A stretch of DNA of 64,000 nt from assembly GCA_963170055.1 (NCBI GenBank), contig CAUJGJ010000397.1:7676801-7740800 (forward strand), read 5' to 3'. This DNA is from Halisarca cf. caerulea (Eukaryota; Porifera; Demospongiae; Chondrillida; Halisarcidae). The stretch's first letter is position 1; each line of letters starts with the position of its first letter. The position numbers and the translations under genes are program-made. Of this stretch, positions 46,587 through 56,258 are shown piece after piece. Under the pieces are notes generated by a model. It was given only the letters and a program-made list of their open reading frames with translations, made no database searches and was not told the DNA's origin.

Positions 46587-49500
46587 CAGGGGCGGCGCAA
46601 CAGGGGGGTCAGAGGGGGCAATTGCCCCCCCAATCATAATATTGGTGGGGCCTTGCCCCCCCAATATTGCCTAGGACCAGGTTAAAAATTACAAGGTGAT
46701 ATATACAATTACAGGTATCATAATGATTTCAAAGATGGAGTAGGTCTATCTACAATGAAGCAAACATGTCTTGAAAGAAAATTACCATACACAAACACTA
46801 ATAATAAAGAATATAATAGTTTCCTCAGCATTGACCAGTCTTTCTTGACGCTAGTGTTGGCAGCCATCTTTTGATTGCGCAATGGCCACGTATTCATACG
46901 TGTTCGTCCTAGGAGGCGAATAGGAAAAGGGGCTGGCGACACGAGACTATGTTTGTCCAGTTCAAGTTTTGCTCTAATTTTTTCGATCAGGCCATCAGAT
47001 TCGAATCATGGACTCCAGAAAGCGACAGACGAGTTTACTTCACATATGGAGCAGTAATAAGAGGAACTCTATTGATTTAGACGTTGGGCCACCATTGTTG
47101 GAAGAAGAAGGCCAATTGCAACACGATTGTGACAGTGAAGAAGAACCCGATGATAACCCACAGCAAACTGCCACTTCTCTCCAATCGACTACAGAGGATG
47201 TCTCTTCTAGCTCTTCTCCACAAGATGCCAACTGTATGACAGAATGTGAAGAGGTTTGTTGTTCTGGTAGTCAGGCCTTCCAACCAAGGGATGCCGATAC
47301 CCTGTCCTCTTTTGTTCGTAAGGACCATAAATTTCTCACTGCTTGGTATGATATATACGCATGGGTCACGCTTTGCGTCTCCAAAAGGAAGGTATTTTGT
47401 TTTTATTGCAGGCATGCAGCCAAGCATAACCAATGTTCTATGTCCACAAAAGGTGAAGATGCATTTTCATTAAATGGATTTGATAACTACAAGAAAGCAT
47501 TGGAGAAGTTTCAAACGCATGAGAAATCTGCTTTACATAGAGAAGCAGTAATGAAGTGGCACTCACGCCAAAGCACATCATCTATTCAAACACTACTGAG
47601 TACTAGAATTGCAAAGGATCAGTTAGCACGAAGGTCTGGTCTTATTAAGCAGTTAGAAGCCATGAAATTTCTTTTACGGCAAGGAATACCTTTGAGAGGC
47701 CACACAGATGATGAAGGGAATTTAAACCAGTTGCTTGTATCCTGGTCAAATGGCAACAAAACCATTCAAGATTGGCTCAAAGAAAGACAATATCAGTCTC
47801 ATGATATTATTAATGAGTTAATCATATTGATGGGCCAGAATGTATTGAGGAAGCTTCTAGAGCAAATGAAGCTATCAAGCCCGAATTGGTATTCCATAAT
47901 AGTGGATGAAGCCAGCGATGTGTCAGGAAAAGAGCAGTGTAACCTCTCCCTCAGATATGTTAATGATGCCTATGAGGTCAGTGAAGATTCTATTGGGTTA
48001 TACTCCCTACCTGACACGACTGCAGCAACTCTAGCCACTGTAGTGAAGGATATTCTAGTGCGGTGTGGCCTCCCCCTATCACTTTGCAGGGGACAAGCCT
48101 ATGATGGAGCAGCTAATATGCAAGGAAAAAGGAAAGGCTTGGCTACCATCATCAAAAATGAGGCACCTGCTGCACTTTCAGTACACTGTTTGGCACACTC
48201 ACTCAATCTTTGCCTGCAAGATGCTGGGAGACAGAATGTGCTGTTACGAAACAGCATGGACATTGTGAGAGAAATTGTAAAACTTGTTAATTATTCACCA
48301 AAGCGTAAGCATCTCTTCAGTCAAAAGTTACAGCAAACAGAAGGTCCTAAAGTTGGGATAAAGCCACTGTGTGCAACACGTTGGACAGTTAGAACAGAAG
48401 CTCTGGATGCAGTCATTAAACAGTACAGTGTCATTATGGACACAATGGAGGAAGTTAACCATACAACTCGTGATGAATATGGACTGAAAGCTGGAGGTGT
48501 TCTTGCAGCTCTTGAAAAGTTTGAAATGCTCTTTGGATTAAAGCTAGGACATTTGCTCTTCAGTGCTTCTGAAGATACTTCACGTGTTTTGCAGTCGGAA
48601 AATTTATCCCTCCAAGAAGCGATAACTGCAGTCAAGGTCACCCAGTCCTTTTTTAAAAGGCAAAGAAATGACGATTCTTTCAATAGGTTCTATGATAATG
48701 TAGTTAAACTTGCCAGAGATCTTAAAATTGGGAGCCCAATTTTGCCACGATACAGGCAACCTTCTCGGCGTTTAGACTCAGGAAGCCAGCCACATCAGTT
48801 TCAAACTCCAAAGGAGTACTTTCGGCAGCAATACTTTGTGGGGTGTGATCTTCTAATTTGTGAGTTGACTGATCGTTTTAATCAGGAAGAATTCATGACC
48901 CCCGTGCAAGCTCTAGAGATACTACTTCTAAAGTCGGCCAATGGGGAAACGATTGACAAGGAGCTACAAACCGTTCGTGATTCAGTATATAAAGATGATT
49001 TTGACTTCGACAAGTTAGGTAGGCAGTTATGTGTTCTTGTAGATGTGGTCCATGAGGCTCTGCCAAATGTCAAAGAAGTCACAAACATACGTACTATTTG
49101 TGATGCCATGTGCCATGGTGCTCACAGAACAATTTTCTCAGAAGTTCACAAGCTGATACGTTTATACTTGACTATTCCAATTACAACTTCCACTTCAGAA
49201 AGAGCATTTTCATCACTTAGACGTCTTCTCACGTACATGCGATCAACTATGACTGAAAAAAGACTTAATAATTGCATGCTCCTACATGTACACAAAGAAT
49301 TAACTGACAAGATTGACTTAACTGAAATAGCTAAGGAATTTGTATGTGTTAGGGAAGAGAGGCAAAGGTACTTTGGGACATTTGTTCCATAAAGTAGTGT
49401 TTTTCAAAGTGTCTCACTCTGTGTTATCCTGTACTATATACATACCTATTAAATTCATTGTGTTCATGTGTGTTCAGTGCATGTGTGGTTTAATGTGTCA

Positions 49501-49673
49501 TTTCTTCATCTACAACATTGCATGTCATGTCTACATTAATAATTATATATTTAAGTTATAAAATTAATCCTCTATTAGTTTTAGTATACATGTAAAACCC
49601 ATGGCCACATTACAATAAAACATCATGATGCCAAACTTGCCCCCCCAATCTGAAAGCCATGGAGCCGCCCCTG
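46587..49673. mobile_element. hAT transposon with 5-bp target duplication
   Basis: Ends CAGGGGCGGCGCAACAG (46,587) and the complement of CAGGGGCGGCTCCATGG (ending 49,673). The exact 5-bp repeat TTGAT lies directly outside both ends (46,582-46,586; 49,674-49,678). A 5-bp duplication is unusual for hAT generally (8 bp) but is reported for the hAT5 group. Subterminal GCCCCCCCAAT motifs occur on both sides. It encodes one intact transposase. Confidence 0.85.
47008..49392 (+). CDS. hAT transposase, intact (ZMYM1-like, TTF-type zinc finger)
   Basis: A single uninterrupted frame of 794 codons. Domains in order: acidic N-terminus; TTF/BED-like zinc finger at about residues 110-190 (KVFCFYCRHAAKH, FDNYKKALEKFQTHEKSALH); the DUF4371-like region; the RNase-H fold with Asp in SIIVDEASDVSGKEQC and Asp in GQAYDGAANMQGK; CATRWTVRTEAL (the CxxRW motif); and the C-terminal hAT dimerisation region TTSTSERAFSSLRRLLTYM with the catalytic Glu. 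Length and motifs fit full-length hAT transposases annotated in animals as zinc finger MYM-type protein 1-like. The ATG at 47,008 is the first in frame after the element's left end. With intact ends on both sides, the element could still be active. Confidence 0.9.
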   Translation: MDSRKRQTSLLHIWSSNKRNSIDLDVGPPLLEEEGQLQHDCDSEEEPDDNPQQTATSLQSTTEDVSSSSSPQDANCMTECEEVCCSGSQAFQPRDADTLSSFVRKDHKFLTAWYDIYAWVTLCVSKRKVFCFYCRHAAKHNQCSMSTKGEDAFSLNGFDNYKKALEKFQTHEKSALHREAVMKWHSRQSTSSIQTLLSTRIAKDQLARRSGLIKQLEAMKFLLRQGIPLRGHTDDEGNLNQLLVSWSNGNKTIQDWLKERQYQSHDIINELIILMGQNVLRKLLEQMKLSSPNWYSIIVDEASDVSGKEQCNLSLRYVNDAYEVSEDSIGLYSLPDTTAATLATVVKDILVRCGLPLSLCRGQAYDGAANMQGKRKGLATIIKNEAPAALSVHCLAHSLNLCLQDAGRQNVLLRNSMDIVREIVKLVNYSPKRKHLFSQKLQQTEGPKVGIKPLCATRWTVRTEALDAVIKQYSVIMDTMEEVNHTTRDEYGLKAGGVLAALEKFEMLFGLKLGHLLFSASEDTSRVLQSENLSLQEAITAVKVTQSFFKRQRNDDSFNRFYDNVVKLARDLKIGSPILPRYRQPSRRLDSGSQPHQFQTPKEYFRQQYFVGCDLLICELTDRFNQEEFMTPVQALEILLLKSANGETIDKELQTVRDSVYKDDFDFDKLGRQLCVLVDVVHEALPNVKEVTNIRTICDAMCHGAHRTIFSEVHKLIRLYLTIPITTSTSERAFSSLRRLLTYMRSTMTEKRLNNCMLLHVHKELTDKIDLTEIAKEFVCVREERQRYFGTFVP

Positions 49674-49678
49674 TTGAT

Positions 49679-50525
49679 ACATAGTAGTTGAAACAGTACT
49701 ATAGCCACTCAAAAGTACAGAAAAACGTAGCTGAATCACTATAAACGCAGTTATACAAACTAGTTTACAGAGTTATGCAAACAATAAAGATGGCCGTCCC
49801 CAAGGCAAATTGCTTCAAGTATCAATTTTTGGTCAGATATGCCTCTGTGTGGTTTCATTTGAATTGCCCCACTTGCCTGAGTGGTTCTGGTGATCCTGAG
49901 GAATAGTTCAGCCAACAACAGAAGGTCCTGAGTCAAAGTTGTTACGCACAAAACTGCAAAAATATCCTGCATTCCAATTCATCGAAGCCGTTCACCACCG
50001 AATAGAACGAAACTAAAGATTTGTCCCAGGTTTCAGCTTGTGGAGATGTACCTCTCATTAAGTACGTTTACTGGCAGTTTGCAATGTAGATAATCGCGCT
50101 TTTGAGGTTGTTTTTGAGCTAATATTGTATTCGCAGTTTACCCATTACTCCACATTATCAACTCCAGTGAACTATAGCAAAATTTCTTTTGCTTGCATGT
50201 GTTTTTCTATTTATTCTCATGTACTTTAGCAAGTTGTAATGATGGACTACTGTGTTTACAGGTACGATGTACGAAGAATTCGTGAATTTATTAAGTGCGA
50301 ACACTGCGCATGATGAAATCTGCATTCTGGGAGCTCACAGTGGATCGCTCAGTATTCTGGTAGTGCAACAGGCCTTTAGAGATATCGAATCTGGAGAATA
50401 GAAACATTTAAAAAATTAGATAAGGACATTTTGACGAAAAAAAGACATGACAAAGTTCGCGCCAGTTAACTGGTCTTTGGTCCTTAAAGGGCTAGCGGTG
50501 ACGAAAAAACGTGGTCCGTAAAAGG
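49679..50525. other. Right part of element Q, no gene recognised
   Basis: Only short frames. The last 70 bp carry the piggyBac-type end. Confidence 0.5.
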
Positions 50526-51155
50526 TTAAAGGCACCAAGAACAGTGGCTGAGCGATTGTTGGTGTGGCATCTTACGAAGGGAATAATGCGTGAGAAACCG
50601 TCAATACCTCCATGGACGACAAAGCGCCACCTTATGAGCTTGTGGTTCCCATCTATGTGCCACACTTCATTTGAATGTGACACATGATATGTTCTTCTCT
50701 TGATAGCAACACTCCTTCGCTTTGCTGTGCCCACAGGGTCAACTCAATGGATACTTGCTCGGAGACGTGAACGGGGTACCCTAATGCCTTGAGACAGGAG
50801 ATGACCTGCTATCATCACTTCACCATCACTAGGATGAGTTTCCTTTATTCTCCGCAGAGTAGAATCAAGAGATTGATTGGAAATATGGCTGTACTTCTCA
50901 AAATCAGCATTGCCACTGGCCTTGAACTTGGTGTACAGTGTTTGCCTTGAAATTCCTAAAATTTCAGCTACTTTAGTTTTGGACATACCTAGTGACAACA
51001 GGTACTTAGCATCTTCTAGACTAACAACCGTTGGAGGACGTCCCTTTTGAATACTGGGTAACTCACAACTGCCAGTTGATTCAGCCATTTTATTCCACTA
51101 GCACCATGTGCTCATCTAACACTACCACTTATGTCACTAGCTGTTCTCACGTAAA

Positions 51156-51173
51156 TCACATGATATCATGTGA
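51156..51173. promoter_or_regulatory. Perfect CACATG palindrome upstream of integrase gene D
   Basis: TCACATGATATCATGTGA is a perfect 18-bp palindrome between the gene start (51,088) and the right array. CCATGTGCTCAT at about 51,105 is the shared gene-proximal motif. Confidence 0.45.
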
Positions 51174-51186
51174 TATCAGGTGACCC

Positions 51187-51430
51187 TAAATATCACTGTT
51201 ATTTAGCTAAATATAACTGTTATTTAGCTAAATATCACTGCTATTTAGCTAAATATCACTGTTATTTAGCTAAATAGCAGTGATATTTAGCTAAATAACA
51301 GCGATATTTAGCTAAATAACAGTGATATTTAGCTAAATAGCAGTGATATTTAGCTAAATAACTGATATTTAGCTAAATAACATTGATATTTAGCTAAATA
51401 ACAACAATATTTAGCTAAATAGCAGTGATA
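51187..51430. repeat. 21-bp palindromic array, right end of D
   Basis: About eleven monomers of ATTTAGCTAAATATCACTGTT and its reverse complement; the orientation switches once near 51,270. Confidence 0.9.
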
Positions 51431-51584
51431 TTTGATGAATATCCAGGTTTTCACATCACAAATTAGCCAGTATTTTTTGACAAATGGCACCCCATACTGG
51501 TATGGGGCACCATTTGTGTAAAAATGAGTCTGTTTTTGATGCATTTAATTTCAAAGTTTGTGTCAATTTTGTGTGATTTAGCTA

Positions 51585-51680
51585 AATCACAGTGACATTT
51601 AGCTAAATCGCAGGGACATTTAGCTAAATCGCAGGGACATTTAGCTAAATCGCAGGGATATTTAGCTAAATTGCAACTGC
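51585..51680. repeat. 21-bp array, left end of E (short)
   Basis: About five monomers of ATTTAGCTAAATCGCAGGGAC; much shorter than the right array of the same element. Confidence 0.9.
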
Positions 51681-51821
51681 ATATAGCTGATTGTTGAAGT
51701 CATATGACACCTCATGACACGACATATGTGATAAGTGCTGATGAGCACATGTTCAAGTGGTTGTGTACAGCTGCCCCCTTTTTGTGTGGAGTGTAAGAAG
51801 ATTTTCAAACCTTTTGGTCTA

Positions 51822-54118
51822 ATGGCTGAAAACATCAGAGAAATAATATCTTCAGCTGTAAGTGATGCATTGAATAGGAGCTCCCACCAGCAGCAAAGCA
51901 GTAGATCATCCAGCCAACAAAACAGTGAGGATCAGGCAGGCAGTAGCAGTGGCTCAAGAAAACGACGACCTAAGATATTGCCATCATCTTTCTTGAAGAA
52001 GAAGTCAAACAAAGCAACATCAATTCAAGTGTGGGACAAGGACATTTTGTGCTTGCCCAAGGAGTATGTCAGCAATCCACAAGACATACCCACTCCTAGG
52101 GGGAAGTCTCGCCTACGCCTGAATAAGCAAGGGCTGGCTGGGAAGATAAGACTAACATCCAACATGGATGAGGAAGAAGTGCGCCAGCTAATATGCTCAG
52201 TATTTTCGGAAGGCATGAGCAACAAAGTCAACTTCCCTTTCAAGGTACAAAGGTTCAGGTACAAGAGGTTCAGGTACAAGAGTCATGTTTTCTTAGCTGG
52301 TTAGCTAAAATGTGCACATACCCAAGTTAATTACCAAAAACTTTTATTGTCCATTCAGATTCTACAACTTGTTGGGGGATCCAAGGCATTATCTGTTGGG
52401 AAAACATCAGCAAACTTCTCATGGAATAGTAAAGCTGTAGCAACTTCAGGAGGTAGAAGTTGCATCTACATTTGGGCTCAGGAAGAACTAAGCCCATGCA
52501 TGAACGACCCTTGCATAGATGACGACAATGATTATGATTTGTGAGTGAGCACACAACTGTTACAACCATCATGCAATGAAATTGTACTTTATTTTTCTTG
52601 CAGGGTCAATAGTAAAAGTGAAGATGAAGTTAACCCTTTGGTAAGGCTGGATGATAGTCCCAAAGCAATCACTACTGTCCCAAACAAAGGAAATGGGGAG
52701 TCCACCGAGTACACAGCATTTATTGACCTCCTTGAAGATGTACCCTCACCTGTGCTACTGGACTCTCCTCAAAGTAGTGTTGATTTACAGCAATCATTGT
52801 TCCAAGCCACAGGTGATCACAACAGTGATACTAGAAGTGATAGCAGGTTAGGTTGGAATTTCGTGTAACATGTCATTGGGAATTTTTGAATTTTTCATCT
52901 CATTTGCCTTGTCATGCTATAGGGACACAGGAGTGTTGCTTTTGGAGCATAGAGAAAGCCTGCTCAATAGTGACGACAGTGATATCCAGCGTATTACTGG
53001 TTGCGGGAAGCACATTTTTCATGACACCATTCAAACCTTGAAGCGTTCACCATGGAATCCTTCACAGCATTTGAAGGTAACATTCATTGGAGAACCTGGA
53101 GTTGACGATGGAGGACCAACAAGGGAGTTCTTCCGTCTCTTGCTGACCGATATTGGCAGACAGGAGATGCTTTTTGAAGGACCAGACGGGAAGCGCTTAC
53201 CACGGCACAACAGCCTGGTCACCAGCGATAAATTGTTTTTCTACATAGGGCAAATAATGGCGCTGTCAATGTTAAACTTTGGACCATGCGTTCAGTGGTT
53301 GGCTCCAACCATTGTCCACTATATGCTAGGAGACGACAGCTCCTACTTTCTGGACGATATCCCTGACAAAGATGTCTTGGACAAAGTAATGAGGGTACGT
53401 ATTGTAGCTACACTCACATGTAAGCTTCGTCTAGTATTAAAACCTAATAAACCTCCAATTTGTCTAGATCTTGTAACACTCATCGGCCATGCATTCCATT
53501 TTTCATGTTTGAATTCCTGTCTGAATGTGGAGTTCTGCGCACAAATATAAGATTGCAAGACAAGGATAGCATAGTTGCATGCATAGCCAAACACCACCTC
53601 ATCTACCTGCGGAAAGGAGAATTGGATCAAATGCTGGCTGGGTTTGATTCATTAAGATTAGTTTCTCTAATGTGTTGCAATTCACAGGCATTTCTCTCCC
53701 TGTTCCTGAGCCTAAGGTTAGGCTATCCTCACCCCTCATACAAGATCTGTTTGTTCCACACTATTCATTGGAGGGTTCAAACACCAGAGAAAAAGAGGAG
53801 GAAGCATTTTTCAATTGGGTCACTTTCTTGAGTGAATTTGACCAGTGCAAGGAGGTCGTCATTGAAGAAGAACCAGGCACCACCAGATTCTTTGTAACCC
53901 TTGAAGATTTGTTGATTTTTGTTACTGGGGCTTCTGAAATCCCAATTATGGGATTTGTACCACCACCCAATATACATTTCATGGAGATGGGGAAGTACCC
54001 ACAGGCCTCTACATGCACTAACACACTTACTCTACCACTTGGTCTATCTGACTACGATCAATTTAGGTACAACTTTGCCTTTGGTATTGCTAATGGACCC
54101 GGGTTCTTACGTGTTTGA
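51822..54118 (+). pseudogene. HECT gene of element E (damaged exon 5)
   Basis: Exons 51,822-52,244, 52,359-52,540, 52,604-52,846 and 52,923-53,394 are open with the same phases and exon structure as D. Exon 5 (53,468-54,118) begins with a TAA at its third codon and needs a frame change near 53,510 to reach EFLSECGV. A second frameshift near 53,680-53,720 precedes PLIQDLFVPHYSLEGSN. The HECT signatures GEPGVDDGGPTREFFRLLL, FFYIGQIMALSMLNFGPCVQ and STCTNTLTLPLGL remain, including the cysteine. Exon 1 has a Ser/Gln-rich tail and RKRRPKILPSSFLKKK. Confidence 0.85.
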
Positions 54119-54303
54119 TTTAGTTACTGTATTGGTATCATATGTTATTAACCTACATACATGCAGAACAGTTTGAATTCCTTGCAATTGCTGTTGTAAC
54201 TGTCCCATAGTGCAAGTTTTCAGTCAAAATAATTACAATAATTTAACTTAAAGCCATTTTTAAATTATATACTACATAATGCAAGACTTAGTCTAAAATC
54301 ACG

Positions 54304-55486
54304 TTAACAAATACAGTCGTCACATCCAATTTCCAAATGTTCTCCACATAACCGTATGATTTCACGATAGCCAAGCAGTCCCTCCATATCTGTTGGTGTT
54401 AGAGGGTCTACTTGCAAGAGAGAGTGCTGAAGGGCATCGCATGGTACAAAAGAGCACCGAGGAACTGCAACAGGCTCCTGGGCCGGGGGAGTTGCTGAAA
54501 GTGTTGCGCTATCTGATTCACTCTCGCTGGAACTGTCCATCAGAGACATCAAACCACTTACGAACATTTGGATTGGAGTTGACTGAAACTCTGCGGAAAC
54601 AGAATGATTATTCCATGCATCTCGGAAAGATTTAAGATTTTGGTTTATCCTGGGGATGAAAATGTAGTGCAAGCAATAAATGTCAACTTCATTCAAGTGA
54701 TCCAAAATGCAGTCATCCTCCATTCTTCTGAACAAGTTGGCGAACAACACAATAACTGAGCGATGAACATCTCGCCATAATCGTTCAATCCTTTCATTAT
54801 GTGATGAGCTTCCAGCTATGATGCAAGATTCACTGCAATGTTCCTCCATCATGAAATGCCATACTTCAATGTTCTCACCCCCGTGGTCAGATCGGACCTT
54901 TCTTGGAAGTCCGTATTGAGCAACAGCAGATCTGAAGGATGCAACCACTGTATCAGCCCTATTATTGCTACTGCATAAGAGATACGTGATGAGGCGTGAA
55001 TATCCGTCTATCCCTCCATGTGTAACCAATCTCCACTTGATTAGCTTGTGGTGACCGTCTATATGCCAGACAGTATTCGGACTATCAACATGATACTGTC
55101 GTCGTCGGATAGCAACTGATCTCCTTTCCTTCACACCATGGGGATCAATACGATGGATGCTTGCCCGAAGCCTTGCTCGTTGTACCTTCAGGCCTTCCTT
55201 CAGAAGATGCCCACCCACCATGATCTCCCCATCATTGGGGTGGTCATGTTTAACCTTCTGTATTACCAGATCCAATTGCGCATCAGTTATGTTTGAATAC
55301 TTGCTGAAGCTAGTGGAGTCTTGGAAAGATGAAATCTTGTTATAGAGTTTTGCGACTAATTCCTAAAAATGTGGCAACTTTGGTCTTTGTAAACCCTATG
55401 GACAATAAATACTTGATGTCTTCTTCACTTATACTGATAGGAGGCCTGCCTTTCACACTAGGCATAGAATCAACAGCTTCAGCCAT
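54304..55486 (-). pseudogene. DDE integrase of element E (one frameshift, otherwise complete)
   Basis: The ATG at 55,484-55,486 starts MAEAVDSMPSVKGRPP. The helix-turn-helix reads IKYLLSIGFTKTKVATFLGI then SRKTL, where the net loss of two bases relative to the SRQTLYN pattern shifts the frame near 55,350. From 55,275 the frame is open to the stop at 54,304: HPNDGEIMVGGHLL, ASIHRIDPHGVKERRSVAIR, WHIDGHHKLIKWRLV (first Asp), VRSDHGGENIEVW (second Asp), SSSHNERIERLWRDVHRS (Glu), VPRCSFVPCDAL, CGEHLEIGCDDC. The Asp-to-Glu spacing is about 33, as in retroviral/IS3-like integrases. It is the best preserved integrase core in the window. Confidence 0.88.
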
Positions 55487-55569
55487 TTTAATGCTTCCAC
55501 ATGGTCATACACCACATGCAAGTCACAAATGATCACATGACCAGCAAGCAGTCATGTAATTTGACTAAT

Positions 55570-56080
55570 TATAAATGTCCCTGCAATTTAGCTAAATGTT
55601 CCTGCGATTTAGCTAAATGTCCCTGCGATTTAGCTAAATGTCCCTGCGATTTAGCTACATGTCCCTGCGATTTAGCTACATGTCCCTGCGATTTAGCTAA
55701 ATGTCCCTACGATTTAGCTAAATGTCCCTGCGATTTAGCTAAATGTCCTTGCGATTTAGCTAAATGTCCCTGCGATTTAGCTACATGTCCCTGCGATTTA
55801 GCTAAATGTCCCTGCGATTTAGCTAAATGTCCCTGCGATTTAGCTAAATGTCCCTGCGATTTAGCTACATGTCCCTGCGATTTAGCTACATGTCCCTGCG
55901 ATTTAGCTAAATGTCCCTACGATTTAGCTAAATGTCCCTGCGATTTAGCTAAATGTCCCTGCGATTTAGCTAAATGTCCCTGCGATTTAGCTACATGTCC
56001 CTGCGATTTAGCTAAATGTCCCTGCGATTTAGCTAAATGTCCCTGCGATTTAGCTAAATGTCACTGCGATTTAGCAAAAT
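55570..56080. repeat. 21-bp palindromic array, right end of E
   Basis: About 24 monomers of GCGATTTAGCTAAATGTCCCT. A variant with CTACAT instead of CTAAAT recurs in blocks, and the block from 55,600-55,800 is repeated at 55,800-56,000, suggesting expansion by a longer unit. Confidence 0.95.
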
Positions 56081-56258
56081 CACACAAAATTGACACAAAC
56101 TTTGAAATTAAATGCATCAAAAACAGACTCATTTTTACACAAACGGTGCCCCATAGACTATGGGGTGCCATTTGTATAAATATTCAATAACTTTGTACAC
56201 AAAAAATGTACTATTTATTAAATAGTAGCCACTACTTATTAAATAATGGCTACTATTT

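Larger units (their letters stand above)
46434..50529. mobile_element. piggyBac-type non-autonomous element Q in the D integrase
   Basis: TTAA at 46,434-46,437 and 50,526-50,529. The left end reads CCTTTTAAGGACCAAAGACC and continues AGTTAACTGGC. The right end (complement) reads CCTTTTACGGACCACG, then about 20 bp more, then CCTTTAAGGACCAAAGACC. The extra 31 bp on the right look like a deletion between short repeats on the left. No piggyBac transposase inside; the interior is mostly the nested hAT (46,587-49,673). Confidence 0.8.
45791..51088 (-). pseudogene. DDE integrase of element D, split by a piggyBac-type element
   Basis: N-terminal part 51,088-50,530: MAESTGSCELP, helix-turn-helix (AKYLLSLGMSKTKVAEILGI, SRQTLYTKF), a TGA at about 50,744 replacing Arg in ASIHRVDP (CGA to TGA), [28 protein letters not shown]-terminal part 46,433-45,791: YGLPDKVRTDHGGENIG, SSTHNERIERLWRDIH, VPRCTYMPCPYL, CGKHLTHGCNNC. 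Removing 46,438-50,529 (element plus one TTAA) joins them in frame as LGAFKVAVQQYGLPDKV. So the only lesions are the insertion and one nonsense codon. Confidence 0.9.
42010..51495. mobile_element. HECT/integrase element D (complete ends, 8-bp target duplication)
   Basis: Inverted ends begin ATGGGGTGCCGTTTGTCAAA (42,010) and ATGGGGTGCCATTTGTCAAA (complement, ending 51,495) and stay similar for about 75 bp, including CTAATTTGTGATGTGAAAAC. The exact 8-bp repeat ACTGGTAT flanks both sides (42,002-42,009; 51,496-51,503). It has arrays at both ends, an intact HECT gene, and an integrase split by a piggyBac-type element that carries an intact hAT. Without the insertion D would be about 5.4 kb. Confidence 0.9.
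51502..56154. mobile_element. HECT/integrase element E
   Basis: Ends ATGGGGCACCATTTGTGTAA (51,502) and the complement of ATGGGGCACCGTTTGTGTAA (ending 56,154) stay nearly identical for about 90 bp, through TTTCAAAGTTTGTGTCAATT. The left flank before D arrived (42,000-42,007) is AGACTGGT. The right flank is AGACT and then element F. HECT gene on plus and integrase on minus, both lightly damaged. Confidence 0.88.

Noticed and set aside
47008..49392. Host gene of the ZMYM1 type
   Set aside because: It lies between matching CAGGGGCGG inverted ends with a TTGAT duplication and carries the hAT catalytic motifs, so it is a transposase, not a host gene.
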